A stretch of 64,000 nucleotides of DNA from Bdellovibrionales bacterium (GTDB taxonomy: Bacteria > Bdellovibrionota > Bdellovibrionia > Bdellovibrionales > UBA1609): NCBI GenBank assembly GCA_016714165.1, contig JADJNU010000001.1:1860001-1924000 (forward strand), given 5' to 3'. A model generated the notes under the pieces. The model did not search any database. It saw nothing but the letters and a program-made list of their open reading frames with translations, and had not been told where the DNA came from. Of this stretch, positions 53,591-62,355 are shown piece by piece (the stretch's first letter is position 1; every line of letters starts with the position of its first letter). A program made the position numbers and the translations under genes.

Positions 53591-54679
53591 TTATCTCGAC
53601 GGATCGTTCGAATCTATGCGGGGAAATTCCACTCTTCTGATCACTTTTTCCTCCTTTTTTAACACAAAAGGGATGGGCTTATGGCCTGCAGGTGACCCTT
53701 GTACTGATTCGGGCATTATGATCTCCAATTCGGAATCAATCGCCGGAGAATCAACCGCTCCAGATTTCTTTGCATCCTGACAATCATCTGTGGCAGGAAG
53801 GAAGACTGGATCCAGCTTCTGCTCCTGGTCTCTAGCGCTCTCTTTAAACGCAATTCCACGGTCGTGCAGCATTTCGGTGGCCTTGCCAATGATTTTCTCA
53901 GTCAAACTGCGAGCAGACTCCACCACGGGATGGGGCTCAGTTCGAGACTGCGCCACCTGCTGCTCCTCATAGTCTCGACAGGCTTGCCGAAATTCATCTC
54001 CCAACTTTTTTAAAGAAGAATAATCTCCCTCGGGAATATCGAAGGCACGCCCCAGATCTTTCTCTCGAAATTCAAAATCCTCAGCCGACTCTTTGAATAC
54101 AAATGCATCACGGCTATCAGTACCTGTGAATTGGCCTCCAACAGCTTCATCATTGGCACCCGACTGCTTGGCCCACTCCGGTAGAGCGCTAGAATCAAAC
54201 ATTAAAGTGTCTCTATTGACCTTTGCAATAAATTCTATCTCACCGATAGGCAAATCCACCATTTGAGAAATCTCAGCAACTGTCCTTCCTTCGTGAGCAA
54301 GCTGAGCCGCCTTGATATACTTAATCGTATTTTGCCTTTCAATAATTTCCTCATGCGGGATTTTGTCTTGGAATATCTCCGCAACTTCTCGGCTTCTCTG
54401 CATTGATTGGTCTATCATCTGAAGCTGCTTTTGAAATTCCTCAATTTTCGTCTGAACTTGCCGAACCTTCTGTTCCAAAAGAGCAGTCAATTGCCCAACC
54501 TGCAACTCTGTGCGATCCGAAAGATCTTCAAGGACCGCGATTTTGCTCTGCAGCAATTGAAGCCCGCGGCTGAGTCGAGGATCATCTTGCGGTGGCTGCT
54601 TAAGTTTTACCCAAAGAACATAAACTCCCACGGCCAAAACCAGATCGACCAAACCTTGAAGCCAGTCCATCCCATCCAT
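53591..54679 (-). CDS. Membrane-anchored coiled-coil protein with DUF2802-like domain
   Basis: A 362-residue protein starting at ATG 54679 with GGGAGGG upstream. It has one N-terminal membrane segment (LVDLVLAVGVYVLWVKL), a coiled coil (about 40-100) and then KAAQLAHEGRTVAEISQMVDLPIGEIEFIAKVNR, a helix-turn-helix-like pattern as in DUF2802 proteins. The C-terminal 200 residues are charged and low complexity. DUF2802 genes often sit by flagellar or chemotaxis genes in proteobacteria, but none are adjacent here. Confidence 0.7.
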   Translation of the reverse strand: MDGMDWLQGLVDLVLAVGVYVLWVKLKQPPQDDPRLSRGLQLLQSKIAVLEDLSDRTELQVGQLTALLEQKVRQVQTKIEEFQKQLQMIDQSMQRSREVAEIFQDKIPHEEIIERQNTIKYIKAAQLAHEGRTVAEISQMVDLPIGEIEFIAKVNRDTLMFDSSALPEWAKQSGANDEAVGGQFTGTDSRDAFVFKESAEDFEFREKDLGRAFDIPEGDYSSLKKLGDEFRQACRDYEEQQVAQSRTEPHPVVESARSLTEKIIGKATEMLHDRGIAFKESARDQEQKLDPVFLPATDDCQDAKKSGAVDSPAIDSELEIIMPESVQGSPAGHKPIPFVLKKEEKVIRRVEFPRIDSNDPSR

Positions 54680-54704
54680 CAGTCACCCTCCCCTCAAAAT
54701 GACT

Positions 54705-55286
54705 CTAGAACCAGAACTTAGCAGCAAACATAAAATTAAGGGCACTGAATCCCTTTAATGTATTCCCGGAATAGGACGAGGATTCAATAGAAATCCAACT
54801 TCCCTCGACTCCAAGAGATACACTCTCGTTCAGAAATTTATCATAACCAAAGACTACCCCATAATGAGTGGGGCTCGTATTGAAAGTGGGTCCCACTTTC
54901 AACTTTGTGGTCCCTACTCGAACCCCAACGAAGGCCCCATCGGCAACACCTTCAAAATGAAAAGACCCCTCGATACCAAAAAGACCATAATTGATATCGG
55001 TCTGAAGCCCACCCACATCTTCCGACTTAGCAGAATTAAGATAATAAGCGCCGACGCCAAGTTCCCCATCAAGTCTCGTGCCTCCTACCAATCCAAAAGC
55101 AACACGGGAACTGGTGTTCTCATAACTTGGAACACTAATGCCGCCAATGGCGCCAAGATAACCTCTGGCCTGCGCAAATGCAGACATTCCAGGCCCTGAA
55201 ACAAAAAACAAAGCACCCATCGACACAAAACAAGAAATTAAGCTTCTCAACACACACCCCCTGTTGCCGTCTTCTTTTCTTATCAT
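54705..55286 (-). CDS. Small outer-membrane beta-barrel protein
   Basis: A 193-residue protein with a signal peptide ending near AFAQA and a mature part of alternating polar and hydrophobic residues in eight or so strands (GYLGAIGGISV, VAFGLVGGTRL, LGVGAYYLNS, FVGVRVGTTKLKVG, HYGVVFGYDKFL), ending in FWF with a C-terminal Phe, the barrel-assembly signal. OmpW/OmpA-barrel-like fold is likely. It overlaps the aminotransferase gene by 4 nt. Confidence 0.8.
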   Translation of the reverse strand: MIRKEDGNRGCVLRSLISCFVSMGALFFVSGPGMSAFAQARGYLGAIGGISVPSYENTSSRVAFGLVGGTRLDGELGVGAYYLNSAKSEDVGGLQTDINYGLFGIEGSFHFEGVADGAFVGVRVGTTKLKVGPTFNTSPTHYGVVFGYDKFLNESVSLGVEGSWISIESSSYSGNTLKGFSALNFMFAAKFWF

Positions 55287-56479
55287 TCAAGTCTATCCAA
55301 AAAGGACTCTATTCTCATGAGAGCCTTGCCCAGTCTGTCCTCATTGAGCGCAAAACTCAACCTCAAGAATCCGGGGGCCCCAAATTCAACACCAGGCACA
55401 ACCGCTACTAACTCTTCCTCCAAAAGGACTTTTGCAATGTCCGAACAGCCCGCAAGGCATTTGCCTTTAAATCCCCTTCCGCAAATCTTACCAAAATCGG
55501 GCCAAATATAAAAGGCCCCTTGAGGCCTTTCAACTACGATGTCCTTCATTTTTGACAATCTGTCGAAAACAAAATCTCGACGAGCATGAAGCTTTTTGAG
55601 AAACGGCTTTAAACTTTCGCTTCCAGAACGCAAAGCCTCAAGGGCAGCAATCTGGGTAAAAGGACTTGCGCAACTGACCGATTGGCTCTGAAGATTTGTC
55701 ATCGCCTTTATAATCTCATGTGGGCCCAAGGCCCAGCCCAATCGCCACCCCGTCATGGCATATGTTTTAGAAACTCCATTGACCACCAGAATTCTATCCA
55801 CAAGGTCTGGGGCCACATGCAAGAGATGAGGAGCGACGGATTCACCTGTAAAAACAAGTCGATTGTAAATGTCATCGCTGAGAACGACGACCTCTCTGTG
55901 GGCCCTCAGCACCTCGGCAATGGCCCGCAACTCGTCGCGAGTATAAATCACTCCCGTCGGGTTGCTTGGAGAATTGAGAATCAACATTTTTGTCCGAGAA
56001 CTCAAACTTCGAGCTAAAATCTCAGGCGTGAGTTTAAACCCTTCCTTTGCTCCACAATTTGCAATGACCGGGAGACCTCCTGCCAATTCTACCATCGTGG
56101 GATAGCTCACCCAGTACGGTGAGGGGATGACAACTTCATCACCCGGGTTAATCAGACACTGGAGCGCACTATAGATCACAAATTTTGCTCCGGCTGTAAC
56201 AGTCACTTGCTTCGGGTCATAGTGAACCCCTAAATCTAAGACGGTCTGTTGGCAAATAGCCGCACGTAACTCGGGCGTCCCTTCAGCAGGACCGTACTTT
56301 GTTTGCCCTGCCTGAATTGCCTCTATTCCTGCCTTTTTTATGAGATCAAAGGTGTCCCAGTCCGGCTCACCCACGGTGAGAGAATAGACATCAAGACCTT
56401 GATTTTTTAACTCCTTCGCTTTGGCAGCGAGAGCGAGTGTGGGTGACGATTTTAGATTTTCAACACGTTTTGAGAGCAT
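55283..56479 (-). CDS. aspC: Class I/II aminotransferase, aspartate aminotransferase type
   Basis: A 398-residue PLP enzyme of the Ib subgroup. It has SLTVGEPDWDT, KYGPAEGTPELRAAI, PSPYWVSYPTM, LNSPSNPTGVIY and the PLP-lysine motif GVSKTYAMTGWRLGW (Lys near residue 236), with PQGAFYIWPDF and the C-terminal Arg region GFLRLSFAL. It likely interconverts aspartate and oxaloacetate; specificity for other amino acids cannot be excluded. It follows coaD. Confidence 0.88.
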   Translation of the reverse strand: MLSKRVENLKSSPTLALAAKAKELKNQGLDVYSLTVGEPDWDTFDLIKKAGIEAIQAGQTKYGPAEGTPELRAAICQQTVLDLGVHYDPKQVTVTAGAKFVIYSALQCLINPGDEVVIPSPYWVSYPTMVELAGGLPVIANCGAKEGFKLTPEILARSLSSRTKMLILNSPSNPTGVIYTRDELRAIAEVLRAHREVVVLSDDIYNRLVFTGESVAPHLLHVAPDLVDRILVVNGVSKTYAMTGWRLGWALGPHEIIKAMTNLQSQSVSCASPFTQIAALEALRSGSESLKPFLKKLHARRDFVFDRLSKMKDIVVERPQGAFYIWPDFGKICGRGFKGKCLAGCSDIAKVLLEEELVAVVPGVEFGAPGFLRLSFALNEDRLGKALMRIESFLDRLE

Positions 56480-56515
56480 TTAACAACCCTTTATTTAAAT
56501 TTATAAATTACGAAA

Positions 56516-57001
56516 TTATTTATTCCTAATGCAAGTTCTTAGCGCCTCAACAACTGGCTCAGGCACCAAATCCTGGAGAGAACCCCCGTTAATGGCAACC
56601 TCTTTCACCATGCGTGAGGACACATAATTGTATTCAGGGCGCGTGAACACAATCATCGTTTCAATTTCAGGGGCCAATTTATGATTCATATTTGCCATTG
56701 CCAATTCATACTCATAATCAGAAACCGCCCGGAGACCACGAACAATAACCTGAGCTCCAATCTGACGAACAAAGTCAATTGTCAGACCCGAATAACATTC
56801 AATTTTTAACTTCGGAGAGGGCGCCAAACAATCCGCTATCATATTGACCCGCTGAGTTCCGCTGAAAAAATATTGCTTCTGCTCGGCCTGAGCAACAAGG
56901 ACAATGACCTCATCATAAAGGGGCAATATACGCTGAATAATGTCCAAATGGCCAAACGTAATCGGGTCGAAACTTCCAGGATATACGGCGCGAATCATCA
57001 A
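56516..57001 (-). CDS. coaD: Phosphopantetheine adenylyltransferase
   Basis: Penultimate step of coenzyme A synthesis. The 161-residue protein has the nucleotidyltransferase motif PGSFDPITFGHLDII, RGLRAVSDYEYELAMANMN in overlapping blocks and the SSRMVKEVA signature. It overlaps the rsmD stop by 4 nt, an rsmD-coaD pairing common in bacteria. Confidence 0.97.
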   Translation of the reverse strand: MMIRAVYPGSFDPITFGHLDIIQRILPLYDEVIVLVAQAEQKQYFFSGTQRVNMIADCLAPSPKLKIECYSGLTIDFVRQIGAQVIVRGLRAVSDYEYELAMANMNHKLAPEIETMIVFTRPEYNYVSSRMVKEVAINGGSLQDLVPEPVVEALRTCIRNK

Positions 57002-57579
57002 TCACCTCGCCCACCATCAGAGTCGCTCTCCGACAGGACAAAGAACGACAACAACTTATCACCAAAACTACGCCTGTCCAAGAGAATATAGGGGGGATAG
57101 CTATCTTCAATTTGTTCATGCTGACCAGATTCAATGACGACTGTCCCACCCTCCCTCAACAGGGACGACCCCGAGATCGCCTCCATTACCTCATGGGCGA
57201 TCTGCTCCGTAAACGGTGGGTCTGCGAGAATAAGATCAAAAGGGGTGCCCCGCCAGCGCTTGATAAATCGAGATACATCCTCCTTGACGACCTGGACTTG
57301 AGAACTTCCAGTGAGTCCCAAAAGATCTAGATTTTTTTTCAAAATACTCAGACTTTTGGCACTCAATTCCACAAAAGTCACAGATGCCGCACCGCGCGAG
57401 AGCGCCTCAATTCCCAAATTCCCGGTTCCAGCAAATAGATCTAGGACCTGAGCTTCAGAAACCTCATGAATCAACTTATTAAATAAGCTCTCCTTGACTC
57501 TGTCTGTCGTCGGCCGAATATGAGGGGCATGAAAGGAAACCAAATTCCTTCCCTTAAATTTTCCAGAGATAACTCTCAT
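56998..57579 (-). CDS. rsmD: 16S rRNA (guanine(966)-N(2))-methyltransferase RsmD
   Basis: SAM-dependent methyltransferase. I start it at ATG 57579 (MRVISGKFKGRNL, 193 residues) as in the family; the open frame continues 22 codons upstream into the receiver gene. It has RPTTDRVKESLFN, the SAM motif VLDLFAGTGNLGIEALSRGA and the catalytic LADPPF. It is coupled to coaD. Confidence 0.94.
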   Translation of the reverse strand: MRVISGKFKGRNLVSFHAPHIRPTTDRVKESLFNKLIHEVSEAQVLDLFAGTGNLGIEALSRGAASVTFVELSAKSLSILKKNLDLLGLTGSSQVQVVKEDVSRFIKRWRGTPFDLILADPPFTEQIAHEVMEAISGSSLLREGGTVVIESGQHEQIEDSYPPYILLDRRSFGDKLLSFFVLSESDSDGGRGD

Positions 57580-57595
57580 CGTCGATTTACCTATT

Positions 57596-57949
57596 TCATC
57601 GACACAAGCCCTCGGCTGCAGAAAATATCGCAAAGATATCTTCAAATGGCTTGGCTACAAACATGTCCGCACCGAGGGATTTGGCCGTTTCCAGGTTATA
57701 ATCCCCAGAGTAGGCAGAAATCAAGACAACCTTGGCTCCGTGGCCCGTTCCCATTTCCTTGAGTAGCTGAGGACCACTTATTCCCGGCATCAGCACATCC
57801 ACAAACACCAAGTCTGGGTGCTCGGACTGCCATACTTTGCGCCCCTCGGCCCCGTTGGAGGCCTCAAAAACGGTGTGTCCCCTCAATTGCCCCACTCGCC
57901 CGAGGGCCCTGCGCAACAAAGGCTCATCATCAATGACAAGGATTCTCAT
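57596..57949 (-). CDS. Single-domain response regulator
   Basis: A 117-residue receiver without output domain: acidic pair VIDDEP (7-9), phosphoacceptor Asp51 (VFVDVLMPG), the Thr/Ser switch LISAY and Lys100 (VAKPF). It overlaps the histidine kinase gene by 4 nt, so the kinase is its likely partner. Output is probably by protein-protein contact. Confidence 0.92.
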   Translation of the reverse strand: MRILVIDDEPLLRRALGRVGQLRGHTVFEASNGAEGRKVWQSEHPDLVFVDVLMPGISGPQLLKEMGTGHGAKVVLISAYSGDYNLETAKSLGADMFVAKPFEDIFAIFSAAEGLCR

Positions 57950-60009
57950 TGAGAATCACCCGCAAATGGCAGGCGAATAACAAATTCGGTGCCCTCCTTC
58001 GAATTACTTTTATTCAAAAAAATCTTGCCCCCAAATCCTTCGACCACTCTCTGGCTAATACTCAATCCAAGTCCCGTTCCCTTACCTGCTTCCTTGGTAG
58101 TAAAGAAGGGATCAAAAATGGAATGCTGAATATCGACCGGGATTCCTTTTCCTGAGTCCCGTACAAGAAGGTCGATGTAATCCTGACCATTGACCGAGGA
58201 GTGATGGGTCGAAATAGTTAGAGTCCCCCCGTCTCCCATGGCCTGACAAGCATTGTTAACGATATTAAATATGACCTGTTGCAAAAGCTGAGGTTCCGCT
58301 CTCACATTTGTACTTTCTGTCGTCAGGTCAACCTCTCTGAAAAATGGAATCATTGCCGTTTTGAGCAAAGGCAAAGTTTTCTCAATCATCTCATTCAGAC
58401 TGATCAAATAATTCGAAGAATCTCTCCTATCGCTCGAGAATTCAAGAAGGTTGAAAATTATCGCCTGGCACCGTGAGGCGGCCTTTTCAACCTCAACCAA
58501 ATCATTGTAGAGACTGCCTCTCTCCTTGCGATCATGAAGCAATATCTGTGCAGTTGCACGAATGCCTGCAAGTGGATTATTTAATTCGTGAGCAATGTGG
58601 CCCGCCAGGTATCCTATCGCATCCATTTTCTCAACTTGGGCCACACGTGATTGAAGTGCCTGAGATTTTGTTACGTCTAAATAGTAATTCACAAAGGTGG
58701 GAGGACTTTCTCTTTCCATCAGGCGAATCGGATAAGAGTGGACTTCGAACAATCGATCTTGCCTCCTGACCTGAGAAATAACTGGTTGAGATTTTTCTAG
58801 CGCTTCTGGGAGCGGACACCCCGCGCATTTGCCCTCTGAACCATTGAAACCCATGTGGCACTTTCCAGCTCTTTCTTGTCTAAAAAATGTTTTGTTTGCA
58901 CGCAAAACATTGAAATTTGCGTCCATAATTGCAATTGGCTCTTCAATGCAATCAAATGATTCCTCCCACAAGCGGCTCGTCTTTCGTAGATCTTGCTCAA
59001 GAACGATTCTATCCAAAGCAATGCTAACTGCCGGCATTCTTTGCGATATAAATTTCAAAAAAGTTTCAAGATCTGGGCCCGCAAGTGAATTCTCAAAGAA
59101 AACCACCGCCTTTGTTCGGGGCTCATTTGATTCTACCCCTTTTTTAACCGAAGGTATCGGTATTGCCAATACAGGACCAAACGGTCTGGAACAGAGATTT
59201 GCGAGGTAAAGACTGTCAGATTTTTCATTTATGCGCGGCTTCAAATCATCAGCCCAGAAATTCTGAATAGATCGGATTTTAATTTTACCACCTTGAATAA
59301 AGAACAGAGTGCATAAGCCGTCAGGGAAGGAACACACCAAGACCGGATCCTGGACTTGGTGAAATTGCTTGGTTTCTTGCTTGAGAACTTCAATGAGTTC
59401 CTCAATTGCAACTAGGCCGGCTAAATTCTTTACAAAACGAATAAGTCTCCTCATTTCAGTTTTTTGCAGATCGGATTTTGATTTTGATTTCTTCCACTCA
59501 TCATCTCTATTTGCCAGAGAGCAGAGCAGGTCGGTGTTAATTCTTTCAAGCTTCTGGTTCTGAATTTTCAAATCGCTCAGATAATGTGATGTGGATCGAG
59601 CTCTTCTCCGAGAGTTGCATGCTACCGCCAGCTCCGCGCTGATATCTTGAACGCCGCTTGCCCCGTCAAAAGCTGCAAAAATACCAATTTCGTTAACTGC
59701 AGTTAAAAGCCCCGTCTCGGCCTTCTCATCGAATAAAACAATAAAAGGGAGATCAAGGTTACGAAGACGCAACTGACTCAACTGAGTTTGCCATCCAGGA
59801 TGAGTCGTATCTCTCAAATCAAACAGGACGACGCCAAACTTATCCAAATTTAGAGGGCCACAGGATTCAAAACTGGCGACCATTTCGATCATTATTGGTT
59901 TTGGGTAAAAACTCAATTTTGACATCACAGCTGATGCTAACTCTGAGCCGGGCCCAACCCAAAGAACCAAGTCAAAGTGCAAGGCCAATTCTTCTGACAA
60001 ATTCATCAT
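57946..60009 (-). CDS. Sensor histidine kinase with degenerate N-terminal receiver and Cys-containing PAS domain
   Basis: A 687-residue soluble kinase. The first 130 residues look like a degenerate receiver-type fold (FDLVLWVGPG, FGVVLFDLRD, PFIVLFDE). A coiled coil and a GAF-like region follow (about 190-340), then a PAS domain (SFDCIEEPIAIMDANFNVL) carrying a KCHMGFNGSEGKCAGCPLPE cysteine cluster that may bind metal or sense redox. The kinase core has His474 in HIAHELNNPLAG, the N-box NIVNNACQAMGD and the G-boxes RDSGKGIP and GKGTGLGLSIS. No membrane segment is seen, so it senses a cytoplasmic signal. Confidence 0.9.
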   Translation of the reverse strand: MMNLSEELALHFDLVLWVGPGSELASAVMSKLSFYPKPIMIEMVASFESCGPLNLDKFGVVLFDLRDTTHPGWQTQLSQLRLRNLDLPFIVLFDEKAETGLLTAVNEIGIFAAFDGASGVQDISAELAVACNSRRRARSTSHYLSDLKIQNQKLERINTDLLCSLANRDDEWKKSKSKSDLQKTEMRRLIRFVKNLAGLVAIEELIEVLKQETKQFHQVQDPVLVCSFPDGLCTLFFIQGGKIKIRSIQNFWADDLKPRINEKSDSLYLANLCSRPFGPVLAIPIPSVKKGVESNEPRTKAVVFFENSLAGPDLETFLKFISQRMPAVSIALDRIVLEQDLRKTSRLWEESFDCIEEPIAIMDANFNVLRANKTFFRQERAGKCHMGFNGSEGKCAGCPLPEALEKSQPVISQVRRQDRLFEVHSYPIRLMERESPPTFVNYYLDVTKSQALQSRVAQVEKMDAIGYLAGHIAHELNNPLAGIRATAQILLHDRKERGSLYNDLVEVEKAASRCQAIIFNLLEFSSDRRDSSNYLISLNEMIEKTLPLLKTAMIPFFREVDLTTESTNVRAEPQLLQQVIFNIVNNACQAMGDGGTLTISTHHSSVNGQDYIDLLVRDSGKGIPVDIQHSIFDPFFTTKEAGKGTGLGLSISQRVVEGFGGKIFLNKSNSKEGTEFVIRLPFAGDSQ

Positions 60010-60022
60010 AGCTATTCACTAA

Positions 60023-60721
60023 CTACTTCAATTTCAAGGCTGGATCCGCCAAGCTGCTCTTGTCAGAGCCTCGAACAGGATTGCCGAGGTATTCGGAATT
60101 GGACGCCTTTGAACTAAAACTCACGTCCAATAGACCAACCAGCTCCAGCCATTGCCCAAGGGAATTGCTCAACTCATATTCCAAAATATCGGCCAATGCG
60201 ACAAAATCCTTGTTCTCATAAGCCGAACAAAGATCTCTTAACACATTGGTAAAGGCCAATTCTGCACGCCTCCAAAGATCCTCAGAAACCTTCACATGAG
60301 CCCAATTTCCACAACTCTTCTTAACCAAAAATAGCCAATCACTCAGCCACCTGCACGAGTCTAAAACTTTCAAACACAGGCGATGGGCCTCGTCGTTGTT
60401 TCCCTGCTGAAATCGTTCTGCCACAAGAATAGCCGACTCTCTCACCCGAGGAAGATACTCAGAAACCGAGCGTAGGGTTTCGGCTAGAAGGTCTTGGGGG
60501 CGTTGTGATTTTATTTCTATCGATTCCAAATTTTCAACCCTCTCAGAAGCAAAGCGAATTTCGTCCTTTCCATCCATAAACATCCCGTTCACTCGGATCT
60601 CACAAATGACCTCTCCCCTGTGCCAGAAATACCCTTCGATAACCTTGATCACGTCAGATAGAGAACCCAAATCTCCAAATTCCGCGTCGATCTGCTCAGC
60701 TGTCCAAGTTGTCTTCTGCAT
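60023..60721 (-). CDS. Protein of unknown function between glycosyltransferase and kinase genes
   Basis: A 232-residue soluble protein. The first 70 residues (EQIDAEFGDLGSLSDVIKVI, GEVICEIRVNGMFM) look like a small alpha/beta domain; the rest is helical with several Trp and Cys (SCRWLSDWLFLVKKSCGNWAHV). No motif is recognised. Its start overlaps the upstream glycosyltransferase gene by 26 nt and it ends 13 nt before the kinase, so it belongs to the same transcript. Confidence 0.7.
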   Translation of the reverse strand: MQKTTWTAEQIDAEFGDLGSLSDVIKVIEGYFWHRGEVICEIRVNGMFMDGKDEIRFASERVENLESIEIKSQRPQDLLAETLRSVSEYLPRVRESAILVAERFQQGNNDEAHRLCLKVLDSCRWLSDWLFLVKKSCGNWAHVKVSEDLWRRAELAFTNVLRDLCSAYENKDFVALADILEYELSNSLGQWLELVGLLDVSFSSKASNSEYLGNPVRGSDKSSLADPALKLK

Positions 60722-62213
60722 GAGCCCCCTCCCGACCGTGGTATGTAGTTCCTTCTCCAGCCGTATATAAGCTTGCCACTAATTTTAAAGATTCAAAGAC
60801 CTGACGCGTCCGCAAAGCGAGGAACTCTATATTTCCAGGACCAATCCGAAGTTTTTCGGTCTCAAACCAAGAAATAAGTGGGTCTAGCTCGGGAACCATT
60901 CTCCTGATGCCCGCTATCAAAATATCGGTTTGATTCAATATCTCAGCAGCAGCCACACGCACGCCCTCGTTCCTGAGAGTCAGAGTTTGGGAAATGGCAA
61001 GATCTGCTAATTCAGAAAGGCGGTATAGGCCGTGCAGAACCAACTCATTTGGCACTGGAGGAAAGTTTTCTTTCATATACAGGGCGCGAATAAATTCCCA
61101 CTCGAATTCGTTAGGAGGGACATAATTCTCAGTTGCATAGTGAACAGGGCTCTCCTCGGTGGCTATCGCTATTTCACTTTTTGCAACATGCCCTCTGAGA
61201 TGGGCCAATATTTCCTCAATGACAAGCCGAACATTATCTACTTGAGGACGATTGACAATCATTACCCTCGAACCGGATTTCAGAGGACCTGTTTCCCAAA
61301 AATTTACGATTGGAAAGCTAAGGTTAAAACATGCCACATCAGCGAGCCCTGACATCTGAATGACGACACTATCACCCCCAATCACAAGACTCGAATAGTG
61401 AAGACAAGGAAACAACTCAATCAACTGCGTTCTTCCGACCAGGCTGTGAATACGAGAGGAATTACATTTATCTAACACACGATTCGAAACCAAATAATCC
61501 TCTGCACCTCCAACGAGAATCAAATGGCCGAACCAATTGTCCAGCAAACCGCTCGCGACTTTCGCCCACTGGGACCAACTGAGCGTCTTTCTCGGATCAC
61601 TGGCTGAAATGTGAAGAATGACATAATCAACTTCCGTTGGAATCCCATAGCAATCAAATATTCGATTCTTTTCTTCCAGGCTCTTCTGGTCGGGTTTAAG
61701 GGCCCAATCTTGCTCAATCAACTCAACTTCGGCGACGGACGCAAATATTTCGCTGAGGTGGGCGCGGTTGCTCTTGCCAACACCTACCTGAGCGTAAAAA
61801 TAGGCACTGGGGTCATCGGGTATTGCCAAATATCCGTCCGCAGTTCGCGTATACCCTCTCACCTCAGTGTTGACCTGAGAAATTGTGCTCACGAGGTAGC
61901 TCGAAAATGGAGAAAAACTCAAATTGATGATTCGATCAAAATGATAATCTCTAAGAGAATCTGTCCATTGCGAGATGCGCTCAAATGCCTTCTGATGATC
62001 ATTATTCAAACCAAATATTGGTTCAAGAATATCTGCAGAATTCATTTGATGGATTTTGCAATCAACTCCGATCCCCTCGATGGCTAACGCAAATCGCTTG
62101 CGAACCAATAAATGAATCTCCGCTCCGGGAATTTGCCTCCGAATTGCCCTTACGATAGGCCAACACTGATAGATATCACCGAGCCGTGCTAGCTGAACGA
62201 CGAGTATTTTCAT
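60696..62213 (-). CDS. Glycosyltransferase family 9 (heptosyltransferase-like) with C-terminal extension
   Basis: A 505-residue protein. The first 340 residues follow the GT9/ADP-heptose transferase pattern: KILVVQLARLGDIYQCWPIVRAIRRQIP at the N-terminus in pieces, YVILHISASDPRKTLSWSQWAKVA, then LILVGGAEDY and SSLVIGGDSVVIQMSGLADV. The remaining 160 residues are helical and not part of the usual enzyme. GT9 enzymes add heptose or similar sugars to lipopolysaccharide or proteins. It is preceded by a small gene and another GT9, indicating a shared sugar-transfer task. Confidence 0.85.
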   Translation of the reverse strand: MKILVVQLARLGDIYQCWPIVRAIRRQIPGAEIHLLVRKRFALAIEGIGVDCKIHQMNSADILEPIFGLNNDHQKAFERISQWTDSLRDYHFDRIINLSFSPFSSYLVSTISQVNTEVRGYTRTADGYLAIPDDPSAYFYAQVGVGKSNRAHLSEIFASVAEVELIEQDWALKPDQKSLEEKNRIFDCYGIPTEVDYVILHISASDPRKTLSWSQWAKVASGLLDNWFGHLILVGGAEDYLVSNRVLDKCNSSRIHSLVGRTQLIELFPCLHYSSLVIGGDSVVIQMSGLADVACFNLSFPIVNFWETGPLKSGSRVMIVNRPQVDNVRLVIEEILAHLRGHVAKSEIAIATEESPVHYATENYVPPNEFEWEFIRALYMKENFPPVPNELVLHGLYRLSELADLAISQTLTLRNEGVRVAAAEILNQTDILIAGIRRMVPELDPLISWFETEKLRIGPGNIEFLALRTRQVFESLKLVASLYTAGEGTTYHGREGAHAEDNLDS

Positions 62214-62355
62214 GTTTTAACTGCTCCTTGATCAGCTCCTCTAGCAATCGAATCTTTTTCATTTCACTCGTATAACCTTGCGTTTCAACAATTTTGCAGG
62301 CTGATTCCTCTAATTTTTTGAGAGCTTGCCTCAGATCCTTGACCCCTTCGTTCAT
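62176..62355 (-). CDS. Small helical protein (59 residues) between two GT9 genes
   Basis: ATG 62353-62355 overlaps the stop of the upstream GT9 gene (ATGA), with AAGGAG 9 nt before it, and the frame ends at TGA 62176-62178, 38 nt inside the next GT9 gene. The product (MNEGVKDLRQALKKLEESAC, then KIVETQGYTSEMKKIRLLEE and a basic tail) is highly charged and probably coiled coil. The coupling at both ends argues that it is real. It may assist the neighbouring transferases; no family is recognised. Confidence 0.65.
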   Translation of the reverse strand: MNEGVKDLRQALKKLEESACKIVETQGYTSEMKKIRLLEELIKEQLKHENTRRSASTAR

